Assembly (NCBI RefSeq): GCF_020166335.1
Contig: NZ_JAIUJR010000010.1
Coordinates: 1-64,000, forward strand
DNA length: 64,000 nucleotides
DNA from: Winogradskyella alexanderae
Lineage (GTDB): Bacteria; Bacteroidota; Bacteroidia; Flavobacteriales; Flavobacteriaceae
Reading direction: 5' to 3'
The position numbers and the translations under genes are program-made. The notes under the pieces were generated by a model. It searched no databases and was not told the DNA's origin. It saw only the letters and a list, made by a program, of their open reading frames with translations. How positions within the stretch are numbered: the first letter of the stretch is position 1; each line of letters starts with the position of its first letter. Below, one piece after another: positions 18,701 through 26,632 of this stretch.

Positions 18701-19581
18701 TTACGACACTAGGAGAAGTCTTATTCAAAGGTCAGGCAAGTATAGAAAATGGCCAGTTTGAATTTGATTTTATTGTTCCAAGAGATATCGGAATCCCAGT
18801 TGGAAACGGAAAAGTTAGCTTCTATGCTCAAAATACCAATTCCACGACAGATAAGGCAGGCTCTAATTTTGATATCAGTATAGGAGGTATCAACGAAAAT
18901 GCACCAGAGGATAATGTTGGCCCAGTTATAAATCTATTCATGAATGACGAAAATTTTGTTTCAGGAGGTATCACCAACGAATCTCCCACGTTACTAGTTA
19001 AGCTACAGGACGAAAATGGGATTAATACTGCCAGTGGAATAGGTCATGACATAACGGCGATCCTAGATGGTGATGAAACCAATCCGTTTGTTTTAAATGA
19101 TTATTACCAAGCAAATGTAGATGACTACACTAATGGTGTTGTATCCTACGCCTTTCGCGATTTAGAACCTGGAATTCATACTTTAACCTTAAAAGCTTGG
19201 GATGTCTATAACAATTCATCAACTGCAGAAATTCTTTTTAATGTATTTGATAAAGATGAAGAGCTTGTAATTGATAATGTACTCAATTATCCAAATCCGT
19301 TCGTGAACTACACGGAATTTTGGTTTAATCATAACAGTGCGGAACCACTGGATATTTCTGTTCAGATTTTTACTGTATCAGGAAAATTAGTTAGAACATT
19401 AAACGGACAAACCTCCAGCGGCAACAAAGGCGTAAGCTCACTATCAAAGGATATTGTGTGGGATGGAAGAGACGATTTTGGCGATAAAATTGGAAAAGGT
19501 GTATACGTTTATAAACTAAAAGTGAAATCTAACCGTTTAAATAAGCAAGTTGAAAAAATTCAAAAACTTGTTATACTCTAA
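15724..19581 (+). CDS. porU: Type IX secretion system sortase PorU
   Basis: Cell-surface cysteine peptidase (family C25, gingipain-like) that removes C-terminal sorting domains from type IX cargo and attaches the cargo to the surface. Starting at ATG 15724 gives 1285 residues with a clear signal peptide (MKYIFTLLIFNLFVFAFGQQ). The C25 domain occupies about residues 530-920; the catalytic pair appears as His784 in YFGHGGEDG and Cys818 in VTVTCEYTKF. The C-terminus holds a FlgD-like/Por-type beta domain with NYPNPF and GVYVYKLKVK. porV begins 62 bases downstream; the two proteins act together at the outer membrane. Confidence 0.95.
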   Translation: MKYIFTLLIFNLFVFAFGQQKDFQILWENSKFLENDFGKIKVPGFDEKHFSYTTEKGLVFFAQWNNNAGRINEKSVVLSNVNYSSITPSELFDLNKNLIPKEPILKIYNTSARGKRGAYIEISPIVNQNGVYKKITSFSISYSSNTGSTSFRGKRLSEITSSVLSSGEWYRFYIDKSGIFQLTKSFLSSLGINTNAVDPRTIKIYGNGGRMLPLSNAENYPFDVVENTIKFVGEEDGSFDNGDFILFYGEGPTTYSEESNTNLNLYVDKTYYYVNISSGNGKRIQSMPVINQPADVEVTTFQDYQFYEIDEYNLAKLGRRWFGDRFDIENQKTYNFNFPNHVASEPARFNVAVGAVSETETSMIVTVNGNQVSTLNLNAITEGSILGSSASFVDDINISSDNVTVVLDYINNGNPSANGYLDYINIEATRQLSYVGDQLRFMNRNVANSPGIAQYNISNTASIREVWDITDRFNVQNLINTEASSTISFKAPAGELRNYIAFAYSDVHQPKKDAISTVANQDLKGTIFNGASQGIDYIILAPTQFVSQAERLAQINRDQNGLVVKVVDLQAIYNEFSTGSQDIAALRNFVKYVYDVSLNPNNGYERQLKYLCLFGDGSYDYKDRLNNNTNLVPSWYTNSSFSLTSSFVSDDFYCMMDDNEGTMGGGDRMDIAVGRILAEDVQRAKEMVDKIESYYQPDAFGSWRNNLLLISDDVDIAWEKILQETTDGIGTTVEAEKPFMNVVKIHTDAFQQEASSAGNRYPQVNEAIKDAIEVGALVVNYFGHGGEDGLAKERIFDKNDAQEINNICKFNLFVTVTCEYTKFDDPGRPTAGEYTFWNKNGGATALITTTRQIFVTVGVSYNEVLDDYLFAFGSNDYPSIGEALRLTKTDDNISGISQKRLVFLIGDPAMKLAFPKPDIRLTQVNDVPISQPIDTLKALSYAKLAGEVVDTNGNVVTNFNGTLTATVFDKPIERQTLANDGITENGQQIKLDFTTLGEVLFKGQASIENGQFEFDFIVPRDIGIPVGNGKVSFYAQNTNSTTDKAGSNFDISIGGINENAPEDNVGPVINLFMNDENFVSGGITNESPTLLVKLQDENGINTASGIGHDITAILDGDETNPFVLNDYYQANVDDYTNGVVSYAFRDLEPGIHTLTLKAWDVYNNSSTAEILFNVFDKDEELVIDNVLNYPNPFVNYTEFWFNHNSAEPLDISVQIFTVSGKLVRTLNGQTSSGNKGVSSLSKDIVWDGRDDFGDKIGKGVYVYKLKVKSNRLNKQVEKIQKLVIL

Positions 19582-19597
19582 TAAAAAATTATATTTG
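19568..19597 (+). promoter_or_regulatory. Promoter for porV at the end of porU
   Basis: TTG (19568-19570), a 19-base spacer and TATATTTG (19590-19597) fit the Bacteroidetes consensus. The -33 part lies inside the last codons of porU. It would give porV a leader of about 40 bases and expression independent of porU. Confidence 0.6.
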
Positions 19598-19643
19598 TTA
19601 ACGATTTAGTCCCTGTTTATCAGTACTAATAACCAAAACGACC

Positions 19644-20873
19644 ATGAAGAATTACGTACTAACCCTAATTGCTTTTGCAACACTTAACCTAACATTTGGT
19701 CAAGAAACAATAACGTTTCCAGATCAATCTTCTGTAATAACAACCGGTCTTCCTTTTATGCTTGTAGCTCCAGACGCGAGATCGGCATCCATGGGAGATA
19801 TGGGAGTAGCTACTTCGGTAGATGGCTTCTCACAACAATACAATCCTGCCAAATATGCCTTTTCAGAGGCAAAATCTGGTTTAAGTGTTAGTTTTACACC
19901 ATATTTAACACGATTAGTTAATGATATATCGTTAAGTTATGCTACCTACTTTAATAGAATCAACGAGTACAGTGCAGTTTCTGCAAGTGTTAAGTATTTT
20001 TCCTTAGGAGAGATTGTCCTAACGCAAGATGCCAACGATCCAGGCGTTGCTGTTAAACCAAACGAATATGCAATTGATGTTGCCTATGCATTAAGACTTG
20101 GGGAGCAGTTTTCAATGGCAGTCGCTCTTAGATATTTACGATCTGCCTTGCGAATAGATACTGTAGATCCAAATGCCAATCCAGGAAGTACATTTGGTGC
20201 AGACATCACAGGCTATTACCAAAGTGAGGAAGAAGCATACAATGATTTTAATGGAAGATGGAGAATGGGCTTTGCCATTCAAAATTTAGGTCCAAAGTTT
20301 AGGTATGATGATGGTGGAGAAGAAGTGTTTCAGCCAACAAATTTGAGGTTGGGTGCAGGATTCGATTTTATATTTGATGAATACAATAAACTTGGTTTAA
20401 CAGCTGAAGTTTCCAAATATTTAGTGCCAACTCCACCAAAATTCGGATTTGTGGATACAAACGGAGATGGTGAACAAACTGTGGACGACCCAAGTACTCC
20501 AGATATTGATGAAGGTGAACCAACAATTATTACCGAAGGGCAAGATAATAACGTAAGTTTTATAAATGGTATTTTTCAATCCTTCGGAGACGCACCAGGA
20601 GGTTTTAGCGAAGAGCTAAGAGAGTTTGTTTGGTCTCTTGGCGCAGAATATACATATCAGGATAGTTTTGCATTTAGAGCAGGTTACTTTAATGAGGCCG
20701 ATGACAAAGGCGCACGTAAGTTTTTTGCTCTTGGAGCTGGCTTTAAGTATACAACTATCAATATAGATCTTTCATATTTGTTCTCCGCTTCGCGTGTGCA
20801 GAGCCCTCTTGAAAACACTTTGAGATTCTCACTAACATTTAATTTTGGAGATGGTGAGTATAACGAATATTAG
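19644..20873 (+). CDS. porV: Type IX secretion outer membrane protein PorV (LptO)
   Basis: An outer-membrane beta-barrel of the FadL-like family that shuttles type IX cargo from the translocon to the PorU attachment complex. The 409 residues start with a signal peptide ending at TFGQ and continue with the family N-terminus (TGLPFMLVAPDARSASMGD, GVATSVDGFSQQYNPAKYAF), many alternating beta strands and a final strand NTLRFSLTFNF. An Asp/Glu-rich insert (about residues 270-300: DTNGDGEQTVDD) looks like a calcium-binding loop. It has its own predicted promoter and is followed by a terminator. Confidence 0.95.
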   Translation: MKNYVLTLIAFATLNLTFGQETITFPDQSSVITTGLPFMLVAPDARSASMGDMGVATSVDGFSQQYNPAKYAFSEAKSGLSVSFTPYLTRLVNDISLSYATYFNRINEYSAVSASVKYFSLGEIVLTQDANDPGVAVKPNEYAIDVAYALRLGEQFSMAVALRYLRSALRIDTVDPNANPGSTFGADITGYYQSEEEAYNDFNGRWRMGFAIQNLGPKFRYDDGGEEVFQPTNLRLGAGFDFIFDEYNKLGLTAEVSKYLVPTPPKFGFVDTNGDGEQTVDDPSTPDIDEGEPTIITEGQDNNVSFINGIFQSFGDAPGGFSEELREFVWSLGAEYTYQDSFAFRAGYFNEADDKGARKFFALGAGFKYTTINIDLSYLFSASRVQSPLENTLRFSLTFNFGDGEYNEY

Positions 20874-20895
20874 AAGTTTGTAAATTTTTAAATTG

Positions 20896-20930
20896 AAACT
20901 ATTGTCTTGTAAAAGTCAATAGTTTTTTTA
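20896..20930 (+). terminator. Terminator of porV
   Basis: Stem AAACTATTG/CAATAGTTT extended by CTT/AAG after one mismatch, then a T-run. It lies 23 bases after the porV stop. Confidence 0.8.
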
Positions 20931-20948
20931 TCTAATAGAACTAGTAAA

Positions 20949-21431
20949 ATGAAGGAAGTAAAAATTGAATCCATATTACAGGTATTTGACAGTTATAATG
21001 CGCTTCCTAAGGATGTTCAATCTCTGATGTCACATGCTGTTAAGGTCAGGGAAAAAGCATATGCACCCTATTCGAAATTTAAAGTTGGTGCGGCAATTTT
21101 ATTGGATAATGATGAGGTTATAACCGGCAGTAATCAGGAAAACGCCTCCTATCCTTCAGGTTTATGTGCCGAGCGTACAGCAATTTATTATGCTGGTGCA
21201 AATTTTCCAGATGCCAAAATATTAAAGATAGCCTTAACTGCATCTTCTGAAAATAAAGTTACAGACAAGCCAATACCACCATGCGGTGCATGCCGGCAAG
21301 CTATTGCGGAGTATGAGATTAAACAAGACCACCATATTGAAATCTATTTCATGGGTGCTACGGGAAAAGTTGCCAAATCCAATTCACTCGTAAATTTATT
21401 ACCTTTTCTTTTCGACAGCTCTGTACTATAA
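20949..21431 (+). CDS. cdd: Cytidine deaminase
   Basis: Hydrolytic deamination of cytidine and deoxycytidine to uridine forms in pyrimidine salvage. The 160-residue protein has the zinc site Cys73-Ala-Glu75 (CAERTAIYYA), with Glu75 as proton shuttle, and Cys112/Cys115 in PPCGACRQ. Typical small tetrameric cytidine deaminases are 130-160 residues. It lies between the porV terminator and pdhA, the usual Flavobacterium order. Confidence 0.96.
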   Translation: MKEVKIESILQVFDSYNALPKDVQSLMSHAVKVREKAYAPYSKFKVGAAILLDNDEVITGSNQENASYPSGLCAERTAIYYAGANFPDAKILKIALTASSENKVTDKPIPPCGACRQAIAEYEIKQDHHIEIYFMGATGKVAKSNSLVNLLPFLFDSSVL

Positions 21432-21507
21432 CCTTTTCGTTAGTAATTTTCTGTTTTTATCAACTATTTTTTAAGGATTACTTTTTCTCAATTCTTATCT
21501 AAAGTGT

Positions 21508-21515
21508 TATTTTTG
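21508..21515 (+). promoter_or_regulatory. Promoter -7 element of the pdhA-pdhC operon
   Basis: TATTTTTG matches TAnnTTTG and ends 28 bases before the pdhA ATG. No strong TTG is present at the -33 distance. Confidence 0.45.
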
Positions 21516-21543
21516 TTTTTCGTTTAAAAGAATTCATCATATA

Positions 21544-22542
21544 ATGCGTAAAATAACTAAGGAGGTTTATCTAAAATGGTATGAGGACATGCTGTTTTGG
21601 AGAAAGTTTGAAGACAAGTTAGCAGCAGTTTATATTCAACAAAAAGTTAGAGGATTTTTACATCTCTATAATGGGCAAGAAGCTATATTAGCAGGTGCCT
21701 TACATGCTATGGACTTAACAAAGGATAAAATGATTACGGCTTATCGTAATCACGTCCAGCCTATTGGTATGGGTGAAGATCCAAAACGTGTAATGGCTGA
21801 GCTTTTTGGCAAGGCAACAGGCACGTCTCAAGGCCTTGGAGGTTCAATGCATATTTTTTCTAAAGAACATCGCTTTTATGGAGGTCATGGTATTGTAGGT
21901 GGCCAAATACCCTTAGGGGCAGGTATTGCGTTTGGGGATAAGTATCATGGGAGTGATGCTGTTACGATCTGTTGTTTTGGAGATGGAGCTGCAAGACAAG
22001 GTTCACTTCACGAAACGTTTAATCTTGCTATGCTTTGGAATTTGCCGGTAGTTTTTGTTTGCGAAAATAACGGTTATGCCATGGGTACTTCTGTATCACG
22101 TACCGCCAATCATCCTGATATTTGGAAACTTGGACTTGGTTATGAGATGCCTTCTGGCCCAGTTGACGGAATGAATCCGGTAAAAGTTGCTGAAGCATTT
22201 GATGAAGCTATACAACGCGCAAGAAAAGGTGGCGGACCGTCTTTCTTGGAGGTTAAAACCTACAGATACAGAGGTCACTCTATGTCTGACGCACAGCATT
22301 ACAGAACAAAGGAGGAGGTAGAAGAATACAAAAAGATTGATCCAATAACTCAAGTTAAGGATATAATTCTGGAAAAGAAATATGCCTCAGAAGCGGAAAT
22401 AAAAGAAATTGATAAACGGGTCAAAGCAAGAGTTTCTGAATGTGAAAAATTCGCTGAAGAATCACCATATCCGGAGGTAAATGTAATGTATGATGCTGTA
22501 TACGAGCAAGAAGAATATCCATTTATACCACATAAATTATAG
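21544..22542 (+). CDS. pdhA: Pyruvate dehydrogenase E1 component, alpha subunit
   Basis: The thiamine-diphosphate-binding half of the E1 heterotetramer that decarboxylates pyruvate. The 332 residues contain the ThDP motif CCFGDGAARQGSLHETFNLA near residues 143-160 with CENNGYAMGTS after it, and the phosphorylation-loop equivalent YRYRGHSMSD near 241. The E2 gene follows after 3 bases, so pyruvate rather than a branched-chain 2-oxoacid is the likely substrate, helped by the GQEA and GSMHIF segments. The E1 beta subunit is not next to it and must lie elsewhere. Confidence 0.95.
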   Translation: MRKITKEVYLKWYEDMLFWRKFEDKLAAVYIQQKVRGFLHLYNGQEAILAGALHAMDLTKDKMITAYRNHVQPIGMGEDPKRVMAELFGKATGTSQGLGGSMHIFSKEHRFYGGHGIVGGQIPLGAGIAFGDKYHGSDAVTICCFGDGAARQGSLHETFNLAMLWNLPVVFVCENNGYAMGTSVSRTANHPDIWKLGLGYEMPSGPVDGMNPVKVAEAFDEAIQRARKGGGPSFLEVKTYRYRGHSMSDAQHYRTKEEVEEYKKIDPITQVKDIILEKKYASEAEIKEIDKRVKARVSECEKFAEESPYPEVNVMYDAVYEQEEYPFIPHKL

Positions 22543-22545
22543 GTC

Positions 22546-24174
22546 ATGGCAGAAGTTATAAATATGCCGCGTTTAAGCGATACAATGGAAGAAGGAACTG
22601 TTGCTGCTTGGTTGAAAAAAGTTGGTGACAAAGTTGAAGAAGGTGATATACTAGCTGAAATAGAAACTGACAAGGCCACAATGGAGTTTGAGTCTTTTCA
22701 TGAAGGTACATTACTCCATATTGGAGTTCAAGAGGGTCAGACTACAAAAGTTGATGAACTATTGGCCATTATTGGTGAAGAGGGTGAAGATATTTCTGGA
22801 TTGTTAAACGGAAAAGAGGATAAAAAGGAAGAATCAACTGAATCGAGCACTGAAGTTGTAGAAGAGGAAAGTAATGACACTCCAGATTCTGGTAGCACTG
22901 AAATTCCTGAAGGTGTCACAGTGGTTACTATGCCTAGATTAAGTGACACAATGGAAGAAGGTACAGTTGCAGCGTGGTTAAAGAAAATTGGCGACGAGGT
23001 AGAAGAAGGCGATATTTTGGCAGAGATAGAAACTGACAAAGCAACAATGGAGTTTGAGTCGTTTCAATCTGGAACGTTGCTTCATGTTGGTTTAGAAGAA
23101 GGTCAGTCAGCGAAGGTAGATGCACTTTTGGCTATAATTGGACCTGCAGGTACTGACGTTTCGAACATTGCTAAAAATTTTAAAGTAAGTGGTTCCGAAA
23201 CAAAAGAGGAATCAAAACAAGAAGAAGCTAAAAAGGAGGAATCAAAATCGGCAAAACCAACTGAAACTAAAAAAGAAGAAGTAAAAGCAGTTCAAACTGC
23301 GCAGTCTTCAGTATCGGCTGGTGGTAGAGTCTTTGCTTCACCTCTTGCAAAGAAAATGGCTGAAGAGAAAGGAATTGACCTATCTCAAGTGGCCGGGACT
23401 GGAGAAAGCGGAAGAATTATTAAACGTGATATTGAGAATTTCAAACCGGTCACCCAAGGGGCATCAGTTGGTAAATTTGTACCAATGGGGCAAGAAGATT
23501 TTGATGAAGTGCCAAATTCAAATATGCGCAAAGCAATTGCCAAAAACTTAGCCAAATCTAAGTTTACGGCGCCGCACTATTATTTGAATGTAGAGTTTGA
23601 TATGGATAACGCTATCGCTTTTAGAGAGCAATATAACTCAATTCCAGACACAAAAATATCATTTAATGATATGTTAGTTAAGGCATGTGCTTTGGCATTG
23701 AAGCAGCATCCTCAAGTTAATTCGCAATGGTTTGATGACAAAATGGTGTTGAACAACCACGTTCATATTGGCGTTGCAGTTGCTGTGCCAGATGGCTTAG
23801 TAGTTCCCGTTGTAAAGTTTGCAAATGAACAGAATCTAACACAGATTGGAGCGGCCGTTAAAGAATACGCAGGCAAGGCAAGAAACAAGAAACTATCCTT
23901 AGATGAAATGGAGGGTAGTACATTTACAATTTCAAACCTAGGTATGTTTGGTATTGAAAGTTTCACGTCTATCATTAATCAACCAAACTCTGCAATTTTA
24001 TCAGTGGGTGCAATTGTATCCAAGCCTGTTGTGAAAAACGGACAAGTAGTTCCTGGCAATACCATGAAATTAACAATGGCTTGCGATCACAGAACTGTAG
24101 ATGGTGCTACTGGTGCTCAATTCCTGCAAACTTTAAAAGGTTATATTGAGAATCCAGTGACTATGCTGGTCTAA
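22546..24174 (+). CDS. pdhC: Pyruvate dehydrogenase E2, dihydrolipoamide acetyltransferase
   Basis: Core of the pyruvate dehydrogenase complex, passing the acetyl group from lipoamide to CoA. Two tandem lipoyl domains (residues about 4-80 and 126-202) carry lipoylation sites at Lys43 and Lys165, both in ETDKATMEFES. An acidic/Lys-rich linker separates them from the peripheral-subunit-binding domain (about 263-300, FASPLAKKMAEEKG) and the catalytic domain (about 318-542), with the active-site motif DHRTVDGA (His515). The two lipoyl domains are nearly identical, a possible site of recombination. A terminator follows. Confidence 0.96.
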   Translation: MAEVINMPRLSDTMEEGTVAAWLKKVGDKVEEGDILAEIETDKATMEFESFHEGTLLHIGVQEGQTTKVDELLAIIGEEGEDISGLLNGKEDKKEESTESSTEVVEEESNDTPDSGSTEIPEGVTVVTMPRLSDTMEEGTVAAWLKKIGDEVEEGDILAEIETDKATMEFESFQSGTLLHVGLEEGQSAKVDALLAIIGPAGTDVSNIAKNFKVSGSETKEESKQEEAKKEESKSAKPTETKKEEVKAVQTAQSSVSAGGRVFASPLAKKMAEEKGIDLSQVAGTGESGRIIKRDIENFKPVTQGASVGKFVPMGQEDFDEVPNSNMRKAIAKNLAKSKFTAPHYYLNVEFDMDNAIAFREQYNSIPDTKISFNDMLVKACALALKQHPQVNSQWFDDKMVLNNHVHIGVAVAVPDGLVVPVVKFANEQNLTQIGAAVKEYAGKARNKKLSLDEMEGSTFTISNLGMFGIESFTSIINQPNSAILSVGAIVSKPVVKNGQVVPGNTMKLTMACDHRTVDGATGAQFLQTLKGYIENPVTMLV

Positions 24175-24204
24175 TAAAGAAGAAACAAAGATTATAGAAT
24201 CAAT

Positions 24205-24245
24205 AAATCCTGTTTCCTGATTTTGAAGCAGGATTTATTTTTTTA
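24205..24245 (+). terminator. Terminator of the pdhA-pdhC operon
   Basis: A 12-pair stem AAATCCTGTTTC/GAAGCAGGATTT (one G-T pair) with an eight-base loop, then TTTATTTTTTT. It lies about 30 bases after the pdhC stop. Confidence 0.85.
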
Positions 24246-24257
24246 AATATAGTGAGA

Positions 24258-25280
24258 ATGAAAAGATTGCTGTTACTACTGAATCTGTTACTATTACTTT
24301 TTTTTGTGTCTTGTTCTGTAAAACAGAAAGGGGCAGACGTTAAAGCTGGCAAGGATTCAGCACTTACTGAAGTAAAAATTACCCCTGAAACGATAAAAAA
24401 CAGCATGGAGTATTTATCCTCGGATGAATTAGAAGGAAGAGGAACTGGGACTGTTGGCATCGAAAAAGCAGCAATTTTTATAGAAAAGTATTTAAAAGAC
24501 AACGGAATCAAACCCTTTTTTGAGACGTATCGCGATAGTTTTGAAATTGAAAATAAAAGCGGTAAAAAAGTAAATAATCAATTCCCAAAAATTCAAGGCT
24601 ATAATATTGTAGGAATAGTTGAAGGTAATGATCCAGCTCTTAAAAATGAATATGTTATTTTAGGCGGTCATTATGATCATATAGGTTTTGGGCGATTAAT
24701 CAATAATGATAGTATCGCAAACGGAGCTAATGATGATGCTTCTGGTACGGTTGCTGCTATGGAAATTGGCAGATATTTTGCAGGTACAAAAACCAACAAA
24801 AGAAGTCTTTTAATTACCTTGTATGATGCGGAAGAATTGGGGCTTAGAGGGTCAAGCCATCTGGCATTTCGGTTAAAAAACCAAGGATTGGATTTGTACA
24901 CAATGGTAAACTTTGAAATGGTTGGTGTACCTAGAGCAGAAGGAAAATCAATGTCTTATATGAGTGGTTATAACAAATCTAATTTAGCATCTAAATTAAA
25001 CGATTATGTGGGTGAAGAAGTAGTCGGATTTTTCCCCAAAGCAAAGGAGTTTCAGTTGTTTTTTAGATCTGATAATTATCCTTTCTTTAAAGAATTCACC
25101 AAACCTGCCCATGCCATATCGACCTTTGATTTTTCAAACTATGAGTACTATCACCATGTTGATGATGAAGCGGAAAAAATGAACTACGAGCACATGGCAG
25201 ACTTTACTAACAAAATGATAAAAGCTTTTGAGGGCATACTAAATGCTCCTACCAAAGAATTATATTTGAATGATGAATAA
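24258..25280 (+). CDS. M28 family zinc metallopeptidase, lipoprotein
   Basis: A probable aminopeptidase on the periplasmic or outer-membrane face. The N-terminus (from ATG 24258) is a lipoprotein signal with LLFFVSC. M28 zinc ligands and catalytic residues are visible in order: GGHYDHIG (His, about residue 137), GANDDASG (Asp), YDAEELGLRGS (two Glu) and a C-terminal YHHVDDEAEKM (His). The reading frame is also open from GTG 24252, two codons upstream; I prefer ATG. It overlaps the start of the following SDR gene by a few bases, so the two are co-translated or at least co-transcribed. Confidence 0.9.
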   Translation: MKRLLLLLNLLLLLFFVSCSVKQKGADVKAGKDSALTEVKITPETIKNSMEYLSSDELEGRGTGTVGIEKAAIFIEKYLKDNGIKPFFETYRDSFEIENKSGKKVNNQFPKIQGYNIVGIVEGNDPALKNEYVILGGHYDHIGFGRLINNDSIANGANDDASGTVAAMEIGRYFAGTKTNKRSLLITLYDAEELGLRGSSHLAFRLKNQGLDLYTMVNFEMVGVPRAEGKSMSYMSGYNKSNLASKLNDYVGEEVVGFFPKAKEFQLFFRSDNYPFFKEFTKPAHAISTFDFSNYEYYHHVDDEAEKMNYEHMADFTNKMIKAFEGILNAPTKELYLNDE

Positions 25281-25956
25281 AAATATTATTATTACAGGTA
25301 CAAGTCGAGGTATTGGGTATGAATTGGCAAAACTTTTTGCAGATGCAGGCCACAACGTATTGGCTTTGTCAAGAAATGCTAAACCAATTGAAGATTTAAA
25401 ACATAAAAATATCAATGCATTCCCTTGTGATTTATGTAATCTCGATGACTATAAAAATGTCGAAAATTTCATTTCAACTAAATGGAATCATGTAGATATT
25501 CTAATAAACAACGCTGGGTTGTTACTGAACAAACCATTCTCTGAAACGACCTTTAGTGACTTCACTAAAGTTTATGAAACAAATGTATTTGGCGTTTCAG
25601 AATTAACAAGGATTGTTTTGCCTTTTATGCCAAGAGATGGTCATGTTATAACTATAAGCTCAATGGGTGGTATTCAAGGAAGTATGAAATTTCCTGGTCT
25701 AGCCGCTTATAGTTCCAGTAAAGGGGCAGTTATTACTCTGAGTGAATTGTTAGCAGAGGAGTATAAAGAGACAGGCCCACAATTCAATGTTTTAGCGTTA
25801 GGTGCTGTGCAAACAGAAATGCTTAAGGAAGCATTTCCAGATTACACAGCCCCAACAACAGCTTTAGAAATGGCAAATTATATCAAGGATTTTGCTCTAT
25901 CTGGGAATAAATATTACAATGGCAAGGTGTTACAAGTATCTAACTCCACACCGTAA
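25273..25956 (+). CDS. Short-chain dehydrogenase/reductase (SDR)
   Basis: NAD(P)-dependent oxidoreductase of unknown substrate. The 228 residues show the classical SDR features: TGTSRGIGYELA cofactor loop at the N-terminus, NNAGLL near residue 81, catalytic Ser in ITISSMGG and YSSSKGA (Tyr-x3-Lys) near 151. The gene overlaps the M28 peptidase stop (ATG codons at 25270 and 25273 are both possible) and is followed after one base by a HAD phosphatase gene. The classical proteins of this size act on sugars, lipids or ketones; no specific role can be given. Confidence 0.92.
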   Translation: MNKNIIITGTSRGIGYELAKLFADAGHNVLALSRNAKPIEDLKHKNINAFPCDLCNLDDYKNVENFISTKWNHVDILINNAGLLLNKPFSETTFSDFTKVYETNVFGVSELTRIVLPFMPRDGHVITISSMGGIQGSMKFPGLAAYSSSKGAVITLSELLAEEYKETGPQFNVLALGAVQTEMLKEAFPDYTAPTTALEMANYIKDFALSGNKYYNGKVLQVSNSTP

Positions 25957-25957
25957 A

Positions 25958-26593
25958 ATGAATAAATACAAGTGTATAATTTTTGATTGCGATGGCGTAC
26001 TTGTAGATAGTGAGCCAATAGGTAATCAGGTATTGGTTGATCTTGCAAACGAGTTAGGAGCAAATATTAACCTTGAGTATGCTTTTGAGAATTTTAAGGG
26101 TAACTCTTTTCGTAATTGTGTAAATCACATCGCTAAACTTATTGGGAAAGATGTGCCTAACGATTTTGAAACAATATATCGTCAACGCTCCTACACAAAA
26201 TTTAAGGAAGAAATTCAGCCTATAAGCGGTGTTAAGGAGGTTCTAGAGGTTTTAAGAATACCATTTTGTGTTGCATCAAGTGGTCCTGAAACTAAAATAA
26301 AACTTAATCTAGAGGCAACAGGTCTAATTAAATATTTTACAGATAATATTTTTAGTTGTTATAAGATAGGAAAATGGAAGCCTGATCCTTCTGTCTTTAT
26401 TTGGGCAGCCAACACTATGGGTTTTGAACCAAAAGAATGCCTTGTCATTGAAGACAGCATAATTGGTGTAGAGGCCGCAATACGAGGAGGTTTTGATGTC
26501 TTTGGTTATACAGCTCACGATTACCTAGACCAACTGCCTAAAAAAGCGACAAAAACATTCTCAGAAATGTTAATTCTTCCGGAGCTACTCTAG
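25958..26593 (+). CDS. HAD family hydrolase, beta-phosphoglucomutase-like
   Basis: Phosphatase or phosphosugar mutase of the haloacid dehalogenase superfamily, subfamily IA. Motif I is FDCDGVLVDSEP with both aspartates, motif II is the serine in CVASSGPETK, and the C-terminal motif IV is ECLVIEDSIIGVEAA. The start is ATG 25958; a longer frame from 25892 would overlap the SDR gene and add a non-HAD tail. Similar proteins include 2-deoxyglucose-6-phosphatase and beta-phosphoglucomutase, so the substrate is open. Confidence 0.9.
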   Translation: MNKYKCIIFDCDGVLVDSEPIGNQVLVDLANELGANINLEYAFENFKGNSFRNCVNHIAKLIGKDVPNDFETIYRQRSYTKFKEEIQPISGVKEVLEVLRIPFCVASSGPETKIKLNLEATGLIKYFTDNIFSCYKIGKWKPDPSVFIWAANTMGFEPKECLVIEDSIIGVEAAIRGGFDVFGYTAHDYLDQLPKKATKTFSEMLILPELL

Positions 26594-26632
26594 TTTTAAA
26601 CCTAATTTTTATATTTATATAAAATTCAAATT

